Shown here: in pieces, positions 58,857 to 63,424 of the stretch
Numbering within the stretch: the stretch's first letter is position 1
Layout of the letters: each line of letters begins with the position of its first letter
Assembly: GCA_905208975.1 (NCBI GenBank)
Contig: CAJLRE010000004.1
Coordinates: forward strand, 1-63,424
Length of the DNA stretch: 63,424 bases
DNA from: an uncultured Collinsella sp.
GTDB taxonomy: Bacteria > Actinomycetota > Coriobacteriia > Coriobacteriales > Coriobacteriaceae
Direction of reading: 5' to 3'
Notes under the pieces: generated by a model
The model's database searches: none
Told to the model about the DNA's origin: nothing
What the model saw: only the letters and a program-made list of their open reading frames with translations
Program-made: the position numbers and the translations under genes

Positions 58857-59861
58857 CTACTCGGCCGTTACAGTGATGTTCTCCCGGTGTGCGCGGATAA
58901 CGTCCCAGCTAAAGTGCTCGACCAGTTGCTCGGCAGAGCGCGGCGTGGTGTCCGGCGCGATGCCTGTTTGCCCGGCGAGCCATCCCAACAGTGCCTCGGG
59001 TGTGCCAAAGCGGGTGCGGAGCTCGCCCAGGTCCAGATCGCGGTCGCGCTTGGAAAGGCGGCGGCCGTCCGGCGACATGAGCAGCGGAATGTGCGCGTAG
59101 TGCGGCGTGGGAAGTCCCAGCAGATGCTGCAGGTAGATTTGGCGCGGCGTGGAGCCCAGCAGATCGCATCCGCGCACGATCTCGGTGACGCCCATGGCGG
59201 CGTCGTCGACCACCACGGCCAGCTGATAGGCAAACACGCCGTCGCTGCGGCGCACCAAAAAGTCGCCGCACTCGGTGGCGAGTGCCTCGCATTGGGCTCC
59301 GTACGTGCGGTCCACGAATTCGATCACGTCGCCGGCGAGGTCGTCGACGTCGGGCACACGCAGGCGCGTGGCCGGAGCGCGCAGGATGCTGCGGCGGGCA
59401 ACCTCCTCGGCAGAAAGGCCTCGGCAGGCGCCGCGGTAGATGGGCGTGCCGTCGCTCGCGTGCGGCGCACTCGCGGCGTGGAGTTCGGCGCGCGTGCAAA
59501 AGCAGGGATAGGTGAGGCCGGCGTCTTGTAGCTGGCGCAGGGCGCTTTCGTACAGGTCTAGACGATCGTGCTGGTAGTAGGGGCCTTCGTCCCACTCGAG
59601 CCTCAGCCAGGCCAGGTCGTCAATCAATTGGGCGGCAAGTTCCGGGCGCTTGCAGCGATCGTCCAGGTCCTCGATACGCAATACGATGCTGCCGCCCTGG
59701 CTGCGGGCCGAAAGCCATGCGCACAGGCAGCTGAACACGTTGCCCAAGTGCATGCGGCCCGAGGGCGACGGGGCGAAGCGCCCCACGACGGGCGCGGGAG
59801 CGGCCGGCGTCGTTGGCGCGTCGGCGGCGGTTGTTGCTATGTTGCGTGCGTTGATGTCCAT
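58857..59861 (-). CDS. gluQ: Glutamyl-Q tRNA(Asp) synthetase
   Basis: A 334-residue class I synthetase-like enzyme that lacks the anticodon-binding domain of GltX and attaches Glu to queuosine in tRNA-Asp. The HIGH-type motif is PSPSGRMHLGN, a zinc site is formed by YPCFCTRAEL and YRGACRG, and RLSKRDRD is the KMSKS-like motif. The ATG at 59861 was chosen; upstream frame to 59975 lacks support. An Ala/Pro-rich extension of about 25 residues precedes the core. Confidence 0.92.
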   Translation of the reverse strand: MDINARNIATTAADAPTTPAAPAPVVGRFAPSPSGRMHLGNVFSCLCAWLSARSQGGSIVLRIEDLDDRCKRPELAAQLIDDLAWLRLEWDEGPYYQHDRLDLYESALRQLQDAGLTYPCFCTRAELHAASAPHASDGTPIYRGACRGLSAEEVARRSILRAPATRLRVPDVDDLAGDVIEFVDRTYGAQCEALATECGDFLVRRSDGVFAYQLAVVVDDAAMGVTEIVRGCDLLGSTPRQIYLQHLLGLPTPHYAHIPLLMSPDGRRLSKRDRDLDLGELRTRFGTPEALLGWLAGQTGIAPDTTPRSAEQLVEHFSWDVIRAHRENITVTAE

Positions 59862-59998
59862 GCGGACGAGTATAGCGCGGGGCGCGGTGGGGGAGACGCT
59901 GCCGTGGCCTGCAAGTTGCTGAGGCCACACGTTGCGCGTGCCGGACCACCGGCTCGGCGCCTTAATCGTCGTCAATCAATCTAGCCTTCAAACGACAG

Positions 59999-60032
59999 AA
60001 ACCCCGGCAGCTCTTCGCAACTGCCGGGGTTT
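59999..60032. terminator. Hairpin AAACCCCGGCAG/CTGCCGGGGTTT
   Basis: A perfect 12-bp stem with a 10-base loop. The T-run is only three bases long, so strength is uncertain. Confidence 0.6.
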
Positions 60033-60210
60033 CTGCGGAAAAGGGGGACATGATCCTCAAGCGGACGGCAAAGGGGCAAACCGTTTTCGCTCAACTGCTT
60101 TATGCCCCTCAACTGGCGGCTCAATCAGCGCATGCCGCGCCCACACAAAGCCGCTACACCTGTGACGGAGCTGTGAAGTGGTGTCTGCTGCTGGCGCGGG
60201 CCATGGCAAG

Positions 60211-60258
60211 GAGTGTCCCAGACTGCCGGCAGATAAGGAACGTCCCCAAGTGCCGGCC
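60211..60258. repeat. TGCCGGCA/GGGAC repeat
   Basis: GTGTCCCAGACTGCCGGCAG and, 8 bases on, GGAACGTCCCCAAGTGCCGGC. It is the inverse relative of the element at 37061-37107. Confidence 0.65.
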
Positions 60259-60369
60259 GTGGACGTGACTTTCGTCCCGTTTGATACTCCGCTGGCCTAG
60301 ATGTTCGTCACATGAGCCCGCAAACGTGGGACAATGACGCTACTGGTACCACAGACAAAGGATGTGCCT

Positions 60370-62316
60370 ATGAACGCCCCCGTTGCCCAGCCCTGTCGGC
60401 AGCGCCGCCTGTTTGCGCGATTCGCTTCCGTCTGCGCACTCGTCGCGCTTGCGTTGTTGCTGCTGCCTGCCGCCGCGCACGCCGACGGCTACTCCATGAG
60501 CCAAACCTACATCGGCGCCACGGTTGAGGCCGATGGCTCGCTGACCGTTGTCGAGGGACGCCAGTTCGATTTCGACGACGACATCAACGGCGTGTATTGG
60601 GATATCAATACAGGCTCTAACCAGCAAGGCGGCTCGGTGGTCGTCAATGTGCTAAGCGTCGAGGAAGACGACACTGTGTTTAACAAGGTCGACAGCGCAA
60701 ACAAAGGCGACGACGGCGTTTACACGGTGGAACAGTCCGACGACGGCGTAAAGATTAAGGTGTTCAGCCCCCACGAGAGCGGCGACAGCGCAATCTACTA
60801 CGTGAGTTATTCCATGACCGGTGCGGTTATGAACTGGGCCGATACCGCCGAGCTTTACTGGAAATTTGTGGGTGACGGCTGGTCGGCGGATTCCGATGAC
60901 GTCGAGATGGAAGTGCATTTCGCAAATGCCGCTGCCGGGACGGCTGCCGTCAAGGGCGATAACTTCCGCGCATGGGGCCACGGTCCGCTGACGGGCGACG
61001 TGTCGCTCGATGAGGACGAGCCCATGGTCACCTATACCATTCCCTGCGTGCATCAGGGCGAATTCGCCGAGGCACGCATCGCCTTCCCCAGCGACTGGGT
61101 GCCGCAGCTTGCCGCCTCGGGCGAAGAGCGCATGTCAACGATCCTGAGCGAAGAGAAGGAATGGGCCGACGAGGCCAACGCCCGCCGTGAGCACGCGCGT
61201 GCGGTTGCCAGCGCGATTGCCGTGGTGTGTGTTGTCGTGGCGGTTGCCTATACCGGCGCGATCGTGATGCTCAAGCTGCGCAGGCCCAAGCCCAAGCCGC
61301 TCTTCCAGGACGAGTACTTCCGCGATGTGCCCTCTGCCGACCATCCCGCGGTGCTTGCAGCTCTTATGAGCTGGAACGACGTGCCCGATCAGGCATATAT
61401 CGCCACGCTTATGAAGCTCACCGACGACCGCGTGATCAAGCTGGAAGAAGCGACCGAGACCAAGAAGAAGGGTCTGCTCCGTCGCGAAAAAGAGGAGCAG
61501 ACGTATCGCATCACAGTGACCGACGAGGCCTGGAAGGCTGCCAAGAAGGACGGCATCGATCGCGACGTGCTCAAGGTCTTCTTCGCCGGCGTTAAGCCCG
61601 ATAAAGACGGCGTCCGTTCACGCACGTTTAGCGAGCTGGAGGAGTATGCCAGCGAGCGTACTGAATCTGTTGGCGACAAGCTCGAGGACTATCAGAGCAC
61701 GGTTAAGGGCAAGCTGGAGACGCGCGAGCTTATCGCCTCGGACGGCACCATCGCCCTGGTTGCCGGCTTGGTTCTCGGCATCATCATCGTCTTTGGCATT
61801 CTGGGCTCTCTGATCTATACCGACTTTGCGGATGCCAATGTCGGCGCCGCTATGATCTCGATCCCCGTCACGATCGTGGGCTTTGTTCTGAGCTGCACCT
61901 TCCGTCGCTACACGCCGGAGGGCGCCGAGGTGGCGGCTCGCTGCAAGGCGCTCAAGCATTGGCTCGAGGACTTTACGCGCCTGAAGGAGGCCATTCCCAG
62001 CGACCTGATCTTGTGGAACAAACTGCTGGTGATGGGCGTTGCTCTGGGCGTTTCGAAAGAAGTGCTGCGACAGCTGGCCGAAGCCGTGCCTGCGGACCTG
62101 CGCAACAGCGACGATTTCTACGACAACTACCCCTGCTACTGGTGGTATTACCATCACTACGGCAACGAGTCCCCACTCGATTCGTTCAACGATGTGTACC
62201 ACGAGACCATCCGCGAGCTGGCTTCGAGCTCCGACAGCTCGAGCGGCGGCAGCGGCGGCGGCTTCTCTGGCGGCGGTGGTGGCGGCGCCGGCGGAGGCGG
62301 CGGCGGAACGTTCTAG
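60370..62316 (+). CDS. DUF2207 membrane protein
   Basis: A 648-residue secreted-and-anchored protein. Residues 13-39 form a signal sequence (ASVCALVALALLLLPAAAHA, with cleavage after AHA). An extracellular DUF2207 domain of about 230 residues follows, then a membrane helix (VASAIAVVCVVVAVAYTGAIVML), a cytoplasmic region and two further helices (about 460-510). The last 35 residues are SSS- and GGG-rich (SGGGFSGGGGGGAGGGGGGTF), typical of DUF2207. The ATG at 60370 has AAAGGATG upstream. Function of the family is unknown. Confidence 0.9.
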   Translation: MNAPVAQPCRQRRLFARFASVCALVALALLLLPAAAHADGYSMSQTYIGATVEADGSLTVVEGRQFDFDDDINGVYWDINTGSNQQGGSVVVNVLSVEEDDTVFNKVDSANKGDDGVYTVEQSDDGVKIKVFSPHESGDSAIYYVSYSMTGAVMNWADTAELYWKFVGDGWSADSDDVEMEVHFANAAAGTAAVKGDNFRAWGHGPLTGDVSLDEDEPMVTYTIPCVHQGEFAEARIAFPSDWVPQLAASGEERMSTILSEEKEWADEANARREHARAVASAIAVVCVVVAVAYTGAIVMLKLRRPKPKPLFQDEYFRDVPSADHPAVLAALMSWNDVPDQAYIATLMKLTDDRVIKLEEATETKKKGLLRREKEEQTYRITVTDEAWKAAKKDGIDRDVLKVFFAGVKPDKDGVRSRTFSELEEYASERTESVGDKLEDYQSTVKGKLETRELIASDGTIALVAGLVLGIIIVFGILGSLIYTDFADANVGAAMISIPVTIVGFVLSCTFRRYTPEGAEVAARCKALKHWLEDFTRLKEAIPSDLILWNKLLVMGVALGVSKEVLRQLAEAVPADLRNSDDFYDNYPCYWWYYHHYGNESPLDSFNDVYHETIRELASSSDSSSGGSGGGFSGGGGGGAGGGGGGTF

Positions 62317-62444
62317 TGAGCGCTTGCTTTGGGGTGGATCTTTCTGGGCGGTTGCCAGGGAAGATTCATCCCATTTTTGTGCATCGAAACGGGCCAAACT
62401 TTCCGCTGAGGACCTTCGCGCTAGGGGCAGTGGACAAAAAATAC

Positions 62445-62644
62445 CAAATATGAGTACTGTTGCTGCGTTGGTCACATATGTTTGCACATAATAATGGGCT
62501 CCTAATGAGAGTACTTCTCGTTAGGAGCCCATTTTATTGAACATTTGGGGAGTTACGTCAGCTCGTGCAGCTGGTCGTCATGCCTATAAGCATCAAAAAT
62601 GCCCCGAATCGCTGCTACTAAAAAGGTAACAGTACTCATATTTG
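62445..62644. repeat. 200-bp element with 17-bp terminal inverted repeats
   Basis: CAAATATGAGTACTGTT (62445-62461) is inverted exactly at 62628-62644, and flanking bases extend the match imperfectly. Inside is the hairpin at 62493-62537. No gene fits. The layout resembles a non-autonomous miniature element. Confidence 0.65.
62493..62537 (+). terminator. Terminator-like hairpin inside the 200-bp element
   Basis: AATGGGCTCCTAA pairs with TTAGGAGCCCATT around a 16-base loop, followed by TTATT. Confidence 0.7.
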
Positions 62645-62689
62645 ATGTATTTTGACCACGGCTATCTACAAACCCCCTAGGCCACTCAT

Positions 62690-62760
62690 TGGGGACAGAC
62701 TTAAATGACTAGTTGTTGGGGATCAGTCATTGGGGACGTTCTTAAATGACTAGTTGTGGC
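62690..62760. repeat. Two GGGGAC-TTAAATGACTAGTTG repeats downstream of the GNAT gene
   Basis: CATTGGGGACAGACTTAAATG then ACTAGTTG, and again CATTGGGGACGTTCTTAAATG then ACTAGTTG, the second just past the GNAT stop. A third copy is at 26128 beside another minus-strand gene end. Confidence 0.8.
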
Positions 62761-62768
62761 TGCTTGGG

Positions 62769-63410
62769 CTAGGCTGTTAGGTCGAGTTCGTAGAGAAAGC
62801 TTTCGCGCGGCATGTCGTGGCGGCGCTCTTCGCGGTTGGCGCGGTGCGTGGCCGTGCGCTTAAAGCCGTGCAGCTCGTAGAACTTCCACGAGCAGTTGGA
62901 GTCGGTGTACAGGTGTGCGCTGGTCGCCCCGCACGAGGACAGATGTGAGATTGCGGCGTCGAGCAGCACCGATCCCACGCCCAGGCCGTGGACGTCAGGG
63001 TCGACGGCGAGCAGCGTGACCTCATTGTCATGCGGCAGTGGGCTTTTCTCGAGCAGGCGGTTGTTGGTTCGAATGGTGGCGCGCACAAACGAGAGATACT
63101 CGGCGCACGACTCGGGTTCTAGCTCACGCATCTGCGACAGCAGTGTACGCTCAGTATCCATCCAATGTTCCCTGACGGCGGTGCCGGAGCTCTGTCCCGC
63201 ACGCGCAAGCGAAATGCCGCGCGCCTCGCCATCTATAACTGCAACCTGCGAAAACGTTGAGGAAGAAAGGCAATAGGCGAGGTCGCACGCGGCTTCGAGG
63301 CGGTTGTACTCATCGTTATCCGAGTTGTTGTGCCAAAGCTGCTGCAGAATCAGCGCGATGGCGTCGAAATCTTCGGTATCAAACGGTCGGTAGAGAACCC
63401 GCGAGACCAT
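62769..63410 (-). CDS. GNAT-family N-acetyltransferase
   Basis: A 213-residue acetyltransferase. The acetyl-CoA motif A is LLAVDPDVHGLGVGSVLLDAAI (about 131-152, V-x-x-x-x-R/H-x-x-G-x-G/A type), followed by SAHLYTDSNCSWKFYELHGFKRT, the usual motif B. The N-terminus begins MVSRVLYRPFDTEDFD and GAGGC precedes it. Target unknown. Confidence 0.9.
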   Translation of the reverse strand: MVSRVLYRPFDTEDFDAIALILQQLWHNNSDNDEYNRLEAACDLAYCLSSSTFSQVAVIDGEARGISLARAGQSSGTAVREHWMDTERTLLSQMRELEPESCAEYLSFVRATIRTNNRLLEKSPLPHDNEVTLLAVDPDVHGLGVGSVLLDAAISHLSSCGATSAHLYTDSNCSWKFYELHGFKRTATHRANREERRHDMPRESFLYELDLTA

Positions 63411-63424
63411 GGTGCCTCTTTCTT

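Larger units (their letters stand above)
59862..60369. other. Intergenic region between gluQ and the DUF2207 gene
   Basis: It holds a bidirectional-looking hairpin at 59999-60032 and a GGGAC/GCCGGCA repeat at 60211-60258. No supported gene is present; short frames lack binding sites. The DUF2207 promoter should lie in its right part. Confidence 0.55.

Overview
The window looks like chromosomal DNA of a gut actinobacterium of the class Coriobacteriia, most likely Collinsella. The evidence is GC-rich codon use, the enolase-DivIC-Ppx order, many mannose-family PTS genes, and a histidine operon with a separate HisZ-type subunit. The species call is inference from gene content and style; no database was searched. 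About 60 genes are called. Starts were chosen from ribosome binding sites and overlaps.

Region 1 (1-17.6 kb) is a duplicated sugar-amine uptake locus. Two GntR/UTRA regulators precede a double-SIS protein, a FrlB-type deglycase and mannose-family EIIA, EIIB, EIIC and EIID. An EamA transporter, a second EIIC/EIID pair, an MFS transporter, a second FrlB, an IS3-family element, a second complete EIIA-B-C-D set and a FrlC-type TIM-barrel epimerase follow. This resembles the gfr (glucoselysine/fructoselysine) and frl systems, so the predicted substrates are Amadori products such as fructoselysine. Three promoters share one layout: a CCGTT element, then two GGTATYAAA boxes flanking the -10. The paralogues share near-identical tracts (1063 bp of EIIC/EIID, about 0.9 kb of frlB). 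The IS has split an intrinsic terminator.

Region 2 (17.7-27.1 kb) is a complete histidine pathway: a HisZ-HisG fusion, then hisD, C, B, H, A, F, I, a small unknown gene and hisE, with a convergent PHP histidinol phosphatase.

Region 3 (27.2-44.5 kb) is mostly housekeeping: a YgbA-type protein and a fused double ABC exporter, a stand-alone LarC C-terminal domain, YfcE, MazG, enolase, a DivIC-like protein, Ppx/GppA, a DUF4143 ATPase flanked by repeats, tRNA-Leu(UAA), an orphan PTS IIB, a VOC protein, a two-component system and a phosphatase.

Region 4 (44.6-55.2 kb) is visibly more AT-rich and holds a defence island. It contains a GHKL (MORC-like) ATPase, a Z1-domain helicase, a DUF4420 PD-(D/E)XK nuclease, an AIPR protein and a convergent 5-methylcytosine methyltransferase. 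It is preceded by an orphan AbiEi-like gene. The Z1 gene carries a one-base frameshift at a G5 run.

Region 5 (55.2-63.4 kb) has a second DUF4143-type ATPase with an unusual repeat array in its promoter region, two metallophosphoesterases, GluQ, a DUF2207 membrane protein and a GNAT acetyltransferase. Intergenic spaces throughout carry palindromic elements, several built around GGGAC motifs.
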